From: Rhodococcus sp. KRD162
GTDB lineage: Bacteria > Actinomycetota > Actinomycetes > Mycobacteriales > Mycobacteriaceae
DNA: 64,000 nt
Direction: 5' to 3'
Assembly (NCBI RefSeq): GCF_017168335.1
Contig: NZ_JABFAU010000003.1
Coordinates: 190,872 to 254,871 of the forward strand
Notes under the pieces: model-generated
The model's input: the letters and a program-made list of their open reading frames with translations, nothing else
Told to the model about the DNA's origin: nothing
Database searches by the model: none
Position numbers and translations under genes: made by a program
Part shown: piece by piece, positions 27,101 to 36,315 of the stretch
How positions within the stretch are numbered: position 1 is the first letter of the stretch
Layout: each line of letters starts with the position of its first letter

Positions 27101-28498
27101 ATGACTACCTCTACCTCCGCCACCCAGAACCCTCGCACGGTCGATTCCGACGGTAAGAAGGTCATCGTGGTCGGAGCCGGATTCGCCGGCCTGACCGCAA
27201 CCCGAGAACTCGAGAACGCGGGATACGAGGTCACCGTCTACGAAGCTCGCGACCGCATCGGCGGCCGAGCGTGGACCGATTCACGGCTGGGCGGACACCA
27301 GCTGGAGATGGGGGCAACGTGGGTGCATTGGATGCAGCCGTTCGTGTGGACCGAGATCACTCGCTACAGCCAGAAGATCTACCCGAGTCCCGATATCGAC
27401 AATGCGTACTGGGTCAGCGAGGGCACCGTGCATTCCGGGTCCGAGCACGATCTCGACGTGGCTCTGAGCGCAATTCAGGAGAAGATATTCGAGGGGTCCC
27501 GAGACTTCTTTCCCTTCCCGCACGAGCCGTTGAAAGTGCTCGACGATCCCAACACCCCGGACGAACTCCGCGCGCGGTTCCTCGCGGCCGATCAGGGCAG
27601 CGTCCTCGACTGTCTCCGCAACGGCGAATTCACCCAGGAGCAGATAGATCTCGCTGATTCGTACTGGTCTGCGGGGTATCAAGGATCGACGGCGACGGCG
27701 TCACCTCTGATGGCAAAGCATTGGGCATCGTTGAGCGATCACCGCAGCTCGCTCATGGACGAGCAGACACTTCGGTTCAAGCTCGTCGACGGCATGCGTG
27801 GGCTCTACGAGGCACTTGCGGCCGACATTCGAAGCAACATCACGCTGAACACCGCTGTGACTCGCGTCGAGCACGGCCCGACATCGTCCTCGGTGACGCT
27901 GGACGACGGAACCGTCGTCACCGCCGACGCCGTGATCGTCACGGTCCCGATCGGCGCGTTGAAGAACATCACCTTCTCACCGCCGCTGGGTAAAGAACAG
28001 CAGACCCTGATCCGTGACGGATCGAACTCCACCGGATTCAAGATCTGGGTCAAGGTTGCCGGTCACCACTCCGTCATCGCCGGAGCTCCCGGTGAGCACC
28101 CCATCTCGCTGCTGCGCGCCGAGTACTTTCTCGAGGACGAGGATGCCACGATCCTGGTCGGGTTCGGATCCGACCACACCACAATCGATCTCGACGACAC
28201 GGCATCCGCGCAGAAGGCTGTCGACGTCTGGAACACCGGCATGCAGGTCCTCGACTGCGGCGGGCACGATTGGGCCGCAGACCAATGGTCGGGACAGACG
28301 TGGGCGACGTTGCGGTCAGGACAGTTCACTCAGGGCTGGAAGTCGTTCCACGGCAGGCAGACCCGGCTACGGTTCGCCGGTGCCGACATTGCGCGAGGGT
28401 GGAACGGAGTCGTCGTCGACGGAGCCATCGAAACCGGAATCACCACCGCACGGGCGTTGATTGCCGACCTCGGCGGGGACAACTCGGTCACTGTGTAA
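27101..28498 (+). CDS. Flavin-containing amine oxidase
   Basis: A 465-residue FAD enzyme of the MAO/putrescine-oxidase family with the Rossmann motif GAGFAGLTATRELENAG, the EARDRIGGRAWT ribityl motif and the C-terminal FAD segment (FAGADIARGWNGVVVDGAIETG). It oxidatively deaminates a primary amine to an aldehyde, releasing NH3 and H2O2. With the aldehyde dehydrogenase and Iac genes nearby, tryptamine is an attractive substrate, but putrescine- or phenylethylamine-type substrates are equally compatible with the family. It is the last gene of its unit, followed by a strong hairpin. Confidence 0.9.
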   Translation: MTTSTSATQNPRTVDSDGKKVIVVGAGFAGLTATRELENAGYEVTVYEARDRIGGRAWTDSRLGGHQLEMGATWVHWMQPFVWTEITRYSQKIYPSPDIDNAYWVSEGTVHSGSEHDLDVALSAIQEKIFEGSRDFFPFPHEPLKVLDDPNTPDELRARFLAADQGSVLDCLRNGEFTQEQIDLADSYWSAGYQGSTATASPLMAKHWASLSDHRSSLMDEQTLRFKLVDGMRGLYEALAADIRSNITLNTAVTRVEHGPTSSSVTLDDGTVVTADAVIVTVPIGALKNITFSPPLGKEQQTLIRDGSNSTGFKIWVKVAGHHSVIAGAPGEHPISLLRAEYFLEDEDATILVGFGSDHTTIDLDDTASAQKAVDVWNTGMQVLDCGGHDWAADQWSGQTWATLRSGQFTQGWKSFHGRQTRLRFAGADIARGWNGVVVDGAIETGITTARALIADLGGDNSVTV

Positions 28499-28510
28499 CC
28501 CCAGGCAGGT

Positions 28511-28548
28511 GCGGCTCGGGAAGCGACGAACGACGCTTCCCGAGCCGC
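28511..28548. terminator. 15-bp perfect hairpin, bidirectional terminator
   Basis: Arms 28511-28525 and 28534-28548 pair perfectly around an 8-nt loop. The hairpin sits between the convergent amine oxidase and TetR genes. Confidence 0.85.
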
Positions 28549-28567
28549 CGAGTTCACGCCCGCCGAG

Positions 28568-29155
28568 TCACTGTCGATGCCCGTCGAGAATCGCGTCGAT
28601 CATCGTCAGCTGCGCTTTCCGTGAGGTACCGGTGTCCCCGAGCACTGCGGTGACCTGAAGGCCGATGATCGTGGTCATGATCAGGCTCGCATACACATCG
28701 ACGTCGATATCGGTCAGAGCAGCGTCCTCGACTGCTTCGGTGAGGTGTCCGGCGATCCGTGAACTCCACTGACCGACGATGTCGTTGTTGGACTTCTCCA
28801 TGTCCCGGTCGGTCAGCGCGCGCTGCCACAACGAGATGGCAATCCGCGCTTCGAGCCGGGTTTCCTCCGTCAACGGCATGATCTCGACACAGACCTTGCG
28901 GAGTGCTTTGAGCCCCCGGTGCGTTCCCACCGACCGTTCGATTCGAGCGTTGGTCTCTTCGAGTACCAATTCGAAGGCAGCGCGCAATATTTCGTCCTTG
29001 CCGGAGAAATACCTGCTCAACGCCCCGTTGGTGTACCCAGCTTCGGCGGCGAGGTCACGCATGTTGACCCCGTCTATCCCGCGGGCTGCGATGAGACGCC
29101 AAGCGGCAGCAACGATCATGTGGCGACGTTCGTCGCGATCGACAACCTTCGGCAT
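28568..29155 (-). CDS. TetR-family transcriptional regulator
   Basis: A 195-residue protein with an N-terminal TetR helix-turn-helix (ERRHMIVAAAWRLIAARGIDGVNMRDLAAEAGYTNGALSRYFSGKDEI) and an all-helical ligand domain. The ATG at 29155 is preferred over an upstream one at 29197 because the fold begins there. It is encoded just downstream of the amidohydrolase on the same strand, so it may control the amidohydrolase/transporter arm or the amine-oxidase unit. Confidence 0.92.
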   Translation of the reverse strand: MPKVVDRDERRHMIVAAAWRLIAARGIDGVNMRDLAAEAGYTNGALSRYFSGKDEILRAAFELVLEETNARIERSVGTHRGLKALRKVCVEIMPLTEETRLEARIAISLWQRALTDRDMEKSNNDIVGQWSSRIAGHLTEAVEDAALTDIDVDVYASLIMTTIIGLQVTAVLGDTGTSRKAQLTMIDAILDGHRQ

Positions 29156-29221
29156 AGCGTCCTCGTCTCGGGTGCGGTTGGTGACCAACCGTATCAAGAC
29201 CAGGACGCCCCACCGGACGCG

Positions 29222-30922
29222 CTACTGCGGGGTTCGCTCGTACACGACCGTGCCGCCGACGACGGTGCGCAGCACCGCCATTGCGGGTATGTCGTGCGGA
29301 TCGATCGTTTCCAAGTCACCTTCGACGATGGTGAGATCGGCAACCTTGCCCACCTCGATCGATCCCTTCCAGTCCTCGGCGAAGTCCTGCCATGCCGCAT
29401 CGATCGTGTAGGTGCGCAGAGCCTGCGCCAACGTGATGGTCTGGTCGGGACCGCTCACCGTCCTCGACGCCTTGCTCTCACGAAGAATCATCGTGGACAG
29501 ACCTTGTCGCCAATTCGGCATTGTCACGGGTGCGTCCGAACTACTCATCAGCCGGACACCTGCATCCGCAGCACTCCGATAGGGAAATTCGTATGCGGCC
29601 CGATCGCGACCGACGAATTCCGGTTCGAGGTCTGCGATGGTCCACTTGATCGTCGGGTTCATGTTGACGCCGATCCCCGCCTCGGCCAACCTGTCCAATG
29701 TCTCGCGAGAGACGAAGTCCCCGTGGATCAGATAGTGCCGCGGGTCGTCTCTCGGGTGATCGCGCTGTGCCGCGATCAGCGCCGATGCCACCGTGTCGAT
29801 GGCTCGGTCTCCGGTCACGTGCACGCCCACCTGATAGCCCTCGACGTGGCCCCGGCGAATCATCTCGGTGACCTGCTCGACGCGCCGCTCGTCGGTTTCG
29901 CCACCGACACAGAGCGATCCGCAGCCCCCTCCGACGTACTCCTCGTGCATCCACGACGTCTTGCTCAGCGGAATACCGTCGGCGAACACCTTCACGCCGA
30001 GAACGCGGAACATTCGCGGGTCGGGACCGGTCGGCGGCTCGATGGATGCCAAATTGTCGGCGAATTCTTCTGCCGTACCGCTCATTCCACAGGGCAGCAG
30101 TAGTACCGATACGCGGATTCCGAGTTCGTCGGCTGCAGCCAACCGGGCGTAGGTGGCAAGACCGCCACTGCCCATGGCACCGCCTGCCAGCGCTTCCCCA
30201 CCGGGTCCGAGTGCTGGATCGGTGAAACTCGTGATCCCCTCCCGCTGTAGCGAGGCTATGGCCGATCTGGCCGCTTTCTCGCGTCTGGCGTCGTCGAGGA
30301 TCGGCAGAGCCGACTGTACCAACGACTGCGCGCCCTCCATGAAGATGCCCGTGAGCACTCCGTCGGCGTTCTTGATTGCGCGGCCGCCCTCGGGAACAGC
30401 GGTGTTCTCGTCGACACCGACGAGCTTCAACGCCGCCGAGTTGACCCACGAGGTGTGCCGGGAGAAGTCCTGCAGGAAGACCGGGTTGTTCGCAGACACC
30501 GCATCGAGGTCCCATCGGGTGGGAGACCGACCCGACTCATCCCGACATTCGTCCAGATAGCCCTCGTCCCAGCCTGTTCCGATGATCCACTCCCCGTCGG
30601 CCGCAGCGTCGACTGCTGTTTGCACGGCTCCGACGACGTCGGCGATCGAGCTCACCGTGGGGTAGGCCACGTCCAGCGACAACGGCGGAGTATCCAAACC
30701 GAAGGCGATCGCGTGCAGATGCGAGTCGTTGATACCCGGCAGGACGGTATTGCCTACGAGGTCGATCACTGCGGTATCGGGGCCGATCTGTTCGGCAACG
30801 TCGTCGTAGGTGCCGACAACTGTGATCACGTCACCGGTCACTGCGACGGACGACGTGATGGAAAAATTGGCGTCCACGGTGAAAACACGGCCGTTGATGT
30901 AGACCGAATCTGCGTAGTTCAT
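29222..30922 (-). CDS. YtcJ-like metal-dependent amidohydrolase
   Basis: A 566-residue amidohydrolase_3 protein with an N-terminal beta-sandwich (SVYINGRVFTVDANF), the metal-binding HLH of GINDSHLHAIAFG, later HVTGDRAIDTV and YLIHGDF histidines, the SSDAPV aspartate and the closing VADLTIVEGDLETID. Family members hydrolyse amide or formamide bonds; substrates are mostly unknown. GAGGAAC precedes the ATG at 30922. It shares an operon-like arrangement with the MHS transporter just upstream on the same strand (46-bp gap). Confidence 0.88.
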   Translation of the reverse strand: MNYADSVYINGRVFTVDANFSITSSVAVTGDVITVVGTYDDVAEQIGPDTAVIDLVGNTVLPGINDSHLHAIAFGLDTPPLSLDVAYPTVSSIADVVGAVQTAVDAAADGEWIIGTGWDEGYLDECRDESGRSPTRWDLDAVSANNPVFLQDFSRHTSWVNSAALKLVGVDENTAVPEGGRAIKNADGVLTGIFMEGAQSLVQSALPILDDARREKAARSAIASLQREGITSFTDPALGPGGEALAGGAMGSGGLATYARLAAADELGIRVSVLLLPCGMSGTAEEFADNLASIEPPTGPDPRMFRVLGVKVFADGIPLSKTSWMHEEYVGGGCGSLCVGGETDERRVEQVTEMIRRGHVEGYQVGVHVTGDRAIDTVASALIAAQRDHPRDDPRHYLIHGDFVSRETLDRLAEAGIGVNMNPTIKWTIADLEPEFVGRDRAAYEFPYRSAADAGVRLMSSSDAPVTMPNWRQGLSTMILRESKASRTVSGPDQTITLAQALRTYTIDAAWQDFAEDWKGSIEVGKVADLTIVEGDLETIDPHDIPAMAVLRTVVGGTVVYERTPQ

Positions 30923-30968
30923 GAGGTTCCTCGGGTGTCGTTGGCCTGATCCGACCAGATGATCGTCG

Positions 30969-32336
30969 TCAGGAAGCAGTAACCGCGTCTGCCGCGATTC
31001 GGTTACGCCGCAATCGAACCGGTGCTGTCTCGGGAAGAACCCACAGGCAGCTCAGCGAAATGATGCAGACGCCGGCCAGGTAGTAACCGATGTTGGAGGC
31101 GTCTCCGGTGAAGGCGACGATCCGGTTCGCGATCAAGGGCGCGATACCGCCGCCCAACACAGCGCCGACATGGAACGCGATGCCCATCCCGGTTTGGCGT
31201 TGCTCCTTGGGGAACAGTTCGGTGAAGAAGGTGTACATGGGTCCGAAAAGGAAACCGGTGGTGGTGAATCCGATCATCAAACCGAGAACAACCGACGTCA
31301 CGGTACCCCACTGAGCCATGTGGAAGATGGTCAGTACTGCGGCGATGGTCGCCAGCGCGCCGCCCATCATCACCGGTCGGCGTCCGATCCGATCGGAGAG
31401 CAGCGAGGCGATCACCACAGCCACACCGTGCAGTATCAAAGCGGCAATGCTGCCGTACACGATATCGGTTCGCGGGAGACCCAGACCTTCGGGAGCTTTC
31501 GCAGTGGCGTAGGAAAGCATGAAAATCGCCAGCACGAACGTGGTGGAATTCAGCCCGACGTTGACGCCCGCAGCAAGCAGAAGTCGGCGCCAATTGCTTT
31601 TCACAACGGCCTTGAACGGCATTTGTGCGCGAACGGCTTCCTCACCGCGGTCGGCTACCATCTGCCGGAACACCGGGCTTTCGTGGACACCTCTGCGCAC
31701 CCACAGCCCCAACACCAGAACCAACCCACCGAAGAGAAACGGAAGACGCCAAGCCCAGTCCTGGACGGTGTCTGCCGGAAGCAGTAGCACCAATGCGAAC
31801 GATACGTTCGCAAGGATCGTTCCGATCGGCGATCCGAGGGCGGTGAATACACCGTACCGAGCTCGCTGGTCATCCGGCGCATGCTCGATGGCCAGTACGG
31901 CGGCGCCACCCGTCTCACCACCACGGCTCAGTCCGTGCACCAGCCTGAGCAGAACCAGGCACACCGGGGCAGCCACGCCCACCTGCGCGTACGTCGGAAG
32001 CAAGCCGATGATCAGGGTGGCAGCACCCATCCCGAGGAAGGTCAACTGCAGCGCGCGGCGACGACCATAGGTGTCGCCGACCCAGCCGAAGAACACTGCT
32101 CCGAGCGGGGCCATCAGGAACCCGATACCGAAGGTGGCCAGACCCATGAATGTGCCGAACCACGCATTTCCCGTCCGAAAGAACGTATCGGTGAAAACGA
32201 GTGCAGTAGCCGTTCCGTAAATCGCGAAGTCATAGAATTCCAGCGAGGTGCCGACACCGCTGGCGAAAGCAATTCGTCCCAGACTCGAACGCTGCGGTTC
32301 TGTCCCGGCCTCGGTGTTGTGTACTTGCTCGGACAT
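30969..32336 (-). CDS. MHS-type major facilitator (metabolite:H+ symporter)
   Basis: A 455-residue transporter with 12 transmembrane segments and MHS signatures: the N-terminal GTSLEFYDFAIYG, GWVGDTYGRRRALQ between TM2 and TM3, and LVHGLSRGGETGGA. The family imports organic acids and zwitterions such as shikimate, proline-betaine, alpha-ketoglutarate and aromatic acids. In this cluster an aromatic or indolic acid is plausible. The ATG at 32336 starts the first helix correctly; the longer frame upstream lacks similarity. Confidence 0.88.
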   Translation of the reverse strand: MSEQVHNTEAGTEPQRSSLGRIAFASGVGTSLEFYDFAIYGTATALVFTDTFFRTGNAWFGTFMGLATFGIGFLMAPLGAVFFGWVGDTYGRRRALQLTFLGMGAATLIIGLLPTYAQVGVAAPVCLVLLRLVHGLSRGGETGGAAVLAIEHAPDDQRARYGVFTALGSPIGTILANVSFALVLLLPADTVQDWAWRLPFLFGGLVLVLGLWVRRGVHESPVFRQMVADRGEEAVRAQMPFKAVVKSNWRRLLLAAGVNVGLNSTTFVLAIFMLSYATAKAPEGLGLPRTDIVYGSIAALILHGVAVVIASLLSDRIGRRPVMMGGALATIAAVLTIFHMAQWGTVTSVVLGLMIGFTTTGFLFGPMYTFFTELFPKEQRQTGMGIAFHVGAVLGGGIAPLIANRIVAFTGDASNIGYYLAGVCIISLSCLWVLPETAPVRLRRNRIAADAVTAS

Positions 32337-32507
32337 CGGTATCGATCCTGTTCGGTTGGATGACCGCCGTACGGATGAATTACTCTCGCGGCGCTGTAGA
32401 GAACACTGTCGGCCATTCGCGAGCAATTTTCAGCGCAAGTTCACCGAAATAAAGGTTCCCCTACCCAGGCAATTCCACATCCCTATTGACAATTCCGATT
32501 CCATGGG

Positions 32508-33062
32508 TCAGGAACGCAGCAGCACCGATTCGCGGGGATACGCATCGGCGAAGTTGTTCGGTAGCGGAGCCACGAACACGTTCTCGGTGCGAGTCCGAGA
32601 AATCAGCCACCTGCCGTCGACCTTACGGAAGGCGTTGTTGAGCCGGCTGGATCGCAACAGACTCTTGCCGTCGGCAAAGAGCCAGGGCTGCATATGGATC
32701 CATTGGCCGTCGGCTGTGTCGCCGTCCACGTGTATCTGTTCCGAGGTGAGGTAATGCGCGTTGAGCAACAACGCAGGATCGGTTTTCTCACCCCAGAAGC
32801 GATTGAAGTGCGCCCTGATCGCATCTTTCCCCTCGGCGCGGCCGAACTGGCCGTCGTAGTACTCGCCGACCCCTTCCCACACGGCATCCTCGGTGTACAG
32901 ATCCAACACCAGCTCGATGCGGCGAGCATCGTCGTCCACTCCGAATTCGGGACACGGCGTATCGCACAGGAACATGTAGCGCGCTTGAATGCGCCGGATA
33001 TCGGCCTCGGACTCCAGAACTTCGAGACGGGCGGACAGCTGTGCGATGGTGGGGTCGGTCAT
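32508..33062 (-). CDS. NTF2/SnoaL-like protein
   Basis: A 184-residue protein with the cone-shaped NTF2-like fold: first helix LEVLESEADIRRIQARYMFLCD, LYTEDAVWEGVGEYYDGQFGR, DTADGQWIHMQPWLFADGK. Such proteins are isomerases, dehydratases or non-catalytic partners of catabolic enzymes. The ATG at 33062 follows GAGGAGACC. It is divergent from the LysR gene, sharing the 308-bp regulatory space, so it is probably under the same regulator. Confidence 0.8.
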   Translation of the reverse strand: MTDPTIAQLSARLEVLESEADIRRIQARYMFLCDTPCPEFGVDDDARRIELVLDLYTEDAVWEGVGEYYDGQFGRAEGKDAIRAHFNRFWGEKTDPALLLNAHYLTSEQIHVDGDTADGQWIHMQPWLFADGKSLLRSSRLNNAFRKVDGRWLISRTRTENVFVAPLPNNFADAYPRESVLLRS

Positions 33063-33309
33063 ATTCGGTCTCCTCGGCGGTTTCACGGCATCTGCTTCCT
33101 GTCCTCGACGCTATGCCGGGCTCGACGATGCCGATATACGAAGATCCTTCAGCGACATCGGCTCTCTGCCCGAGCTGGATTTCTCGAGTGGCGTGCCGGA
33201 TGAACAGCGCGCCACCCGAGCGTTGTTCGTCGAACGCTGTCAGGCGGCCAGCCCACGACGACATTTATCGCTATCGCTTATCAATCACCCACAAATAGGT
33301 CTTTGTCAT

Positions 33310-33328
33310 CTATGGATTCGGCCCATAG
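33310..33328 (+). promoter_or_regulatory. LysR-type operator (T-N11-A palindrome) upstream of catR
   Basis: The 6-bp arms 33310-33315 and 33323-33328 (ctatgg / ccatag, 7-nt centre) form an inverted repeat whose inner T (33313) and A (33325) are exactly 11 bases apart, the standard LysR-type box. It lies 43 bp before the catR ATG in the 308-bp gap shared with the divergent NTF2-like gene. The rest of that gap shows no coding. Confidence 0.65.
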
Positions 33329-33370
33329 TGTGGTCAGGGTCACCGACAGAACACACAGGAAGGCTCGGTC

Positions 33371-34300
33371 ATGGAACTACGGCACCTCTATCACTTCGTG
33401 GCCGTTGCCGAGACTCGACACTTCGGGCAGGCCGCCACCCGCCTACATCTGGCCCAGCCGGCACTGTCGCAGTCGGTGCGGCAGTTGGAGGCGGAACTCG
33501 GTGTGACTCTGTTGGCCAGGACGACTCGTCAGGTGAGCTTGACCCCTGCGGGAGAGTTCTTCTATCGGGAGACCCTTCGAAACCTGGACAACCTCGAGCA
33601 GAGCGCACGAGGAGTACGGCGGATCGCAGAGGGGCGATACGGGTTGGTGCGCATCGGTTTCACCGGTACCGCCGCTTTCGACCAATTGCCCCCTATCGCA
33701 CGCGCGATCAAGCAGAGACTGCCAGGCATCGCTCTGGAGATCCACGGGGACCTGCTCACCCCGGCGCAGGTCGACGGTCTACGCTCGGAGCATCTCGATG
33801 TCGCAGTGCTGCGGCCACCGGTAGCCGGCGACGATCTGGTGCTCCGCAGAATCACCACGGAATCATTGGTGCTCGCATTGCCCGTCGATCACCGGCTCAC
33901 CACCGAAGGTTCACTCGACGTCGCCGATCTCGCCTACGAGGACTTCGTCATGTACGCCGATACCCACTCGGTCGTCAACGAAGCCGTGGTGACCAGTTGT
34001 CGCGCTGCAGGTTTCACCCCGAGGCGCGAACACGAGGCCCCCGATACCTCGGTCCTGCTTGCGCTCGTCGCGGCCGGCCTAGGGGTTGCGTTGGTGCCCG
34101 AATCGGTACGCGCGCTGCAACTGAACGGCGTCGTGTTCCGCGATATCGCCGGCGCGAGCACTATCGATCTGGCATTGGCCTGGCAGCGCGAGCGGCCGTC
34201 CGCACTCGTCGACGCGTTCGTCGGTGCCCTCGAAGACGCGGGCGTACTGCCACCCGTCGAATCATCAGTTCCGTCGTCACATTCGAAGGACATGCCATGA
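33371..34300 (+). CDS. catR: LysR-family regulator of catechol genes (CatR-like)
   Basis: A 309-residue LysR-type activator with an N-terminal helix-turn-helix (MELRHLYHFVAVAETRHFGQAATRLHLAQPALSQSVRQLE) and a periplasmic-binding-like effector domain, of the CatR/BenM type that responds to cis,cis-muconate. It is co-directional with and coupled by an ATGA overlap to catB, instead of divergent as in most proteobacterial cat loci. The ATG at 33371 follows AGGAAGG. Confidence 0.8.
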   Translation: MELRHLYHFVAVAETRHFGQAATRLHLAQPALSQSVRQLEAELGVTLLARTTRQVSLTPAGEFFYRETLRNLDNLEQSARGVRRIAEGRYGLVRIGFTGTAAFDQLPPIARAIKQRLPGIALEIHGDLLTPAQVDGLRSEHLDVAVLRPPVAGDDLVLRRITTESLVLALPVDHRLTTEGSLDVADLAYEDFVMYADTHSVVNEAVVTSCRAAGFTPRREHEAPDTSVLLALVAAGLGVALVPESVRALQLNGVVFRDIAGASTIDLALAWQRERPSALVDAFVGALEDAGVLPPVESSVPSSHSKDMP

Positions 34301-35400
34301 AGATCGTCGCCGTCGACGCGATCCCCTATTCGATTCCGTATCGAAAGCCGTTGAAATTCGCCAGCGGTGAAGTCCACGCTGCCGAGCACGTACTCGTTCG
34401 GGTCCACACCGATGACGGTGTGATCGGTATTGCCGACGCACCACCTCGACCTTTCACCTACGGTGAAACCCAGCGCGGTGTCGCAGCGGTGATCGAGACC
34501 CTCTTCGCCCCCGCGATCATCGGACTCACCCTCGTCGAACGCGAGGTCGTGCATGCCAAACTGGCTCGTACAGTTGGCAATCCGGCGGCCAAGTCCGCGG
34601 TGGACATGGCGATCTGGGACGCGCTGGGGCAGACTCTCGACCTGCCCGTGACCGAACTCCTCGGCGGGTACACCGACCGGATGCGAGTGAGCCACATGCT
34701 CGGGTTCGATTCTCCGGCAGCGATGGTCGACGAGGCCACCACGATGCGGGAGCGCTACGGGATCGGCGTGTTCAAGGTCAAGGTCGGACGGCGGCCGATA
34801 GACCTCGACATCGCTGTAGTGCGAGCCCTCCGTGAAAGCCTCGGTACCGAAATCGAACTGTACGTCGACGGCAATCGTGGCTGGACCGCCGCCGAGTCGG
34901 CACGCGCGATGAAAGAGATGTCCGATCTCGGACTCACCCTCGCCGAGGAATTATGCCCGGCCGACGACGTACTCGGCCGCCGCTGGCTCGTCCAGCAGCT
35001 CGATATTCCCTTTGTAGCAGACGAATCCGCGACCACACCGGCCGAGGTCACCCGCGAGATTCTGGGCGGATCCGCCACCGCGGTCAGCATCAAGACTGCG
35101 CGGACCGGATTCACGACATCTCTGCGAACCCATCACCTGTGCGAGGGCCTCGGTGTCGATGTCGTGATGGGCAACCAGATCGATGGACAGCTCGGCACGG
35201 CCTGCACCGTTGCCTTCGGTGCGGCGTTCGACCTGACATCACGTCGGGCCGGCGAGCTCTCCAACTTCCTCGACATGGCCGACGACCTGCTCACCGAAAG
35301 TCTCGAGATACGCGACGGCACACTCAGCGTCTCGCCGGGATCAGGACTCGGTGTGCGCATCGACCCGGACAAACTCGCGAAATACCGTCTTGACCAATGA
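34297..35400 (+). CDS. catB: Muconate cycloisomerase
   Basis: A 367-residue enolase-superfamily enzyme with the K160-x-K162 pair (VFKVKVG), metal ligands Asp191 (YVDGNRGW), a Glu at 217/218 (LAEELCP) and Asp242 (FVADESAT), and Lys266 (VSIKTARTG). It lactonises cis,cis-muconate to muconolactone. The family also includes chloromuconate and dipeptide-epimerase members, but the catA and catC neighbours settle the role. Confidence 0.92.
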   Translation: MKIVAVDAIPYSIPYRKPLKFASGEVHAAEHVLVRVHTDDGVIGIADAPPRPFTYGETQRGVAAVIETLFAPAIIGLTLVEREVVHAKLARTVGNPAAKSAVDMAIWDALGQTLDLPVTELLGGYTDRMRVSHMLGFDSPAAMVDEATTMRERYGIGVFKVKVGRRPIDLDIAVVRALRESLGTEIELYVDGNRGWTAAESARAMKEMSDLGLTLAEELCPADDVLGRRWLVQQLDIPFVADESATTPAEVTREILGGSATAVSIKTARTGFTTSLRTHHLCEGLGVDVVMGNQIDGQLGTACTVAFGAAFDLTSRRAGELSNFLDMADDLLTESLEIRDGTLSVSPGSGLGVRIDPDKLAKYRLDQ

Positions 35401-35443
35401 TTTTCAGCCCACAAGAGTGCAACTTTGATACGAGGAGTACATC

Positions 35444-36310
35444 ATGAGCATCGACCATGCAGCATCGACAGACCTGTCCGCCGAGGTGGCGACCGCAGCC
35501 GCATCGGGCGCGAACGCCACCCAGCGCTTCGTCTCCGATAAGCAGGCGGCTGCCGATACCCCACCCGAGCGTGTCAGTCTCCTTGCTCGCCAGGTGCTCT
35601 CGGCTGTGCACGAGACAATTCGCGAACACAAGGTGACGTACGACGAGTACAACGCCCTCAAGGCATGGCTGATCAGTGTCGGCCAGACCGGAGAGTGGCC
35701 ACTGTTCCTGGACGTATGGGTAGAGCATGTGGTCGAGGAGGTGGCCGGCGAAACCCGTGAGGGAAGCAAGGGCACCATCGAAGGTCCGTACTACGTCCCG
35801 GGTGCACCCGAACTGGGTTCGAACGCGACTCTGCCGACCCGCGACGGCGAGAAGGGAACGCCGCTGCTGTTCCAGGGGCGGGTCGAAGCCGTCGACGGAA
35901 CACCGCTGCCGCATTCGGTCATCGAGATCTGGCACGCCGATGACGGCGGTTTCTACTCGCAGTTCGCACCGGGAATCCCCGAGTGGAACCTGCGCGGCAC
36001 AGTGACCACCGATGATCAGGGCCAGTTCTGGATTCACACGATGAAGCCTGCGCCGTATCAGATCCCGACCGACGGTGCCTGCGGAAATCTCATCTCCGCA
36101 GCCGGCTGGCATCCATGGCGTCCGGCGCACCTGCACCTCAAGGTTGCGGCCGACGGTTACCAGCAGATCACCACTCAGCTCTACTTCCCCGGTGACCCGC
36201 ACAACGACGACGACGTGGCCGATGCTGTCAAGCCGGAGCTCATCCTCGATCCTCGGGACACCGACGGTGGCCAGGAAGTGACGTACGACTTCGTTCTCGA
36301 CAAGGCCTGA
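35444..36310 (+). CDS. catA: Catechol 1,2-dioxygenase
   Basis: A 288-residue intradiol dioxygenase with an N-terminal helical dimerisation domain and an iron(III) site formed by Tyr171 (GGFYSQF), Tyr205 (KPAPYQIP), His229 and His231 (RPAHLHLKV). It opens catechol between the hydroxyls to cis,cis-muconate, the step after Iac-derived catechol. It lies 43 bp after catB, in the order catR-B-A-C. Confidence 0.95.
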   Translation: MSIDHAASTDLSAEVATAAASGANATQRFVSDKQAAADTPPERVSLLARQVLSAVHETIREHKVTYDEYNALKAWLISVGQTGEWPLFLDVWVEHVVEEVAGETREGSKGTIEGPYYVPGAPELGSNATLPTRDGEKGTPLLFQGRVEAVDGTPLPHSVIEIWHADDGGFYSQFAPGIPEWNLRGTVTTDDQGQFWIHTMKPAPYQIPTDGACGNLISAAGWHPWRPAHLHLKVAADGYQQITTQLYFPGDPHNDDDVADAVKPELILDPRDTDGGQEVTYDFVLDKA

Positions 36311-36315
36311 GCGAC

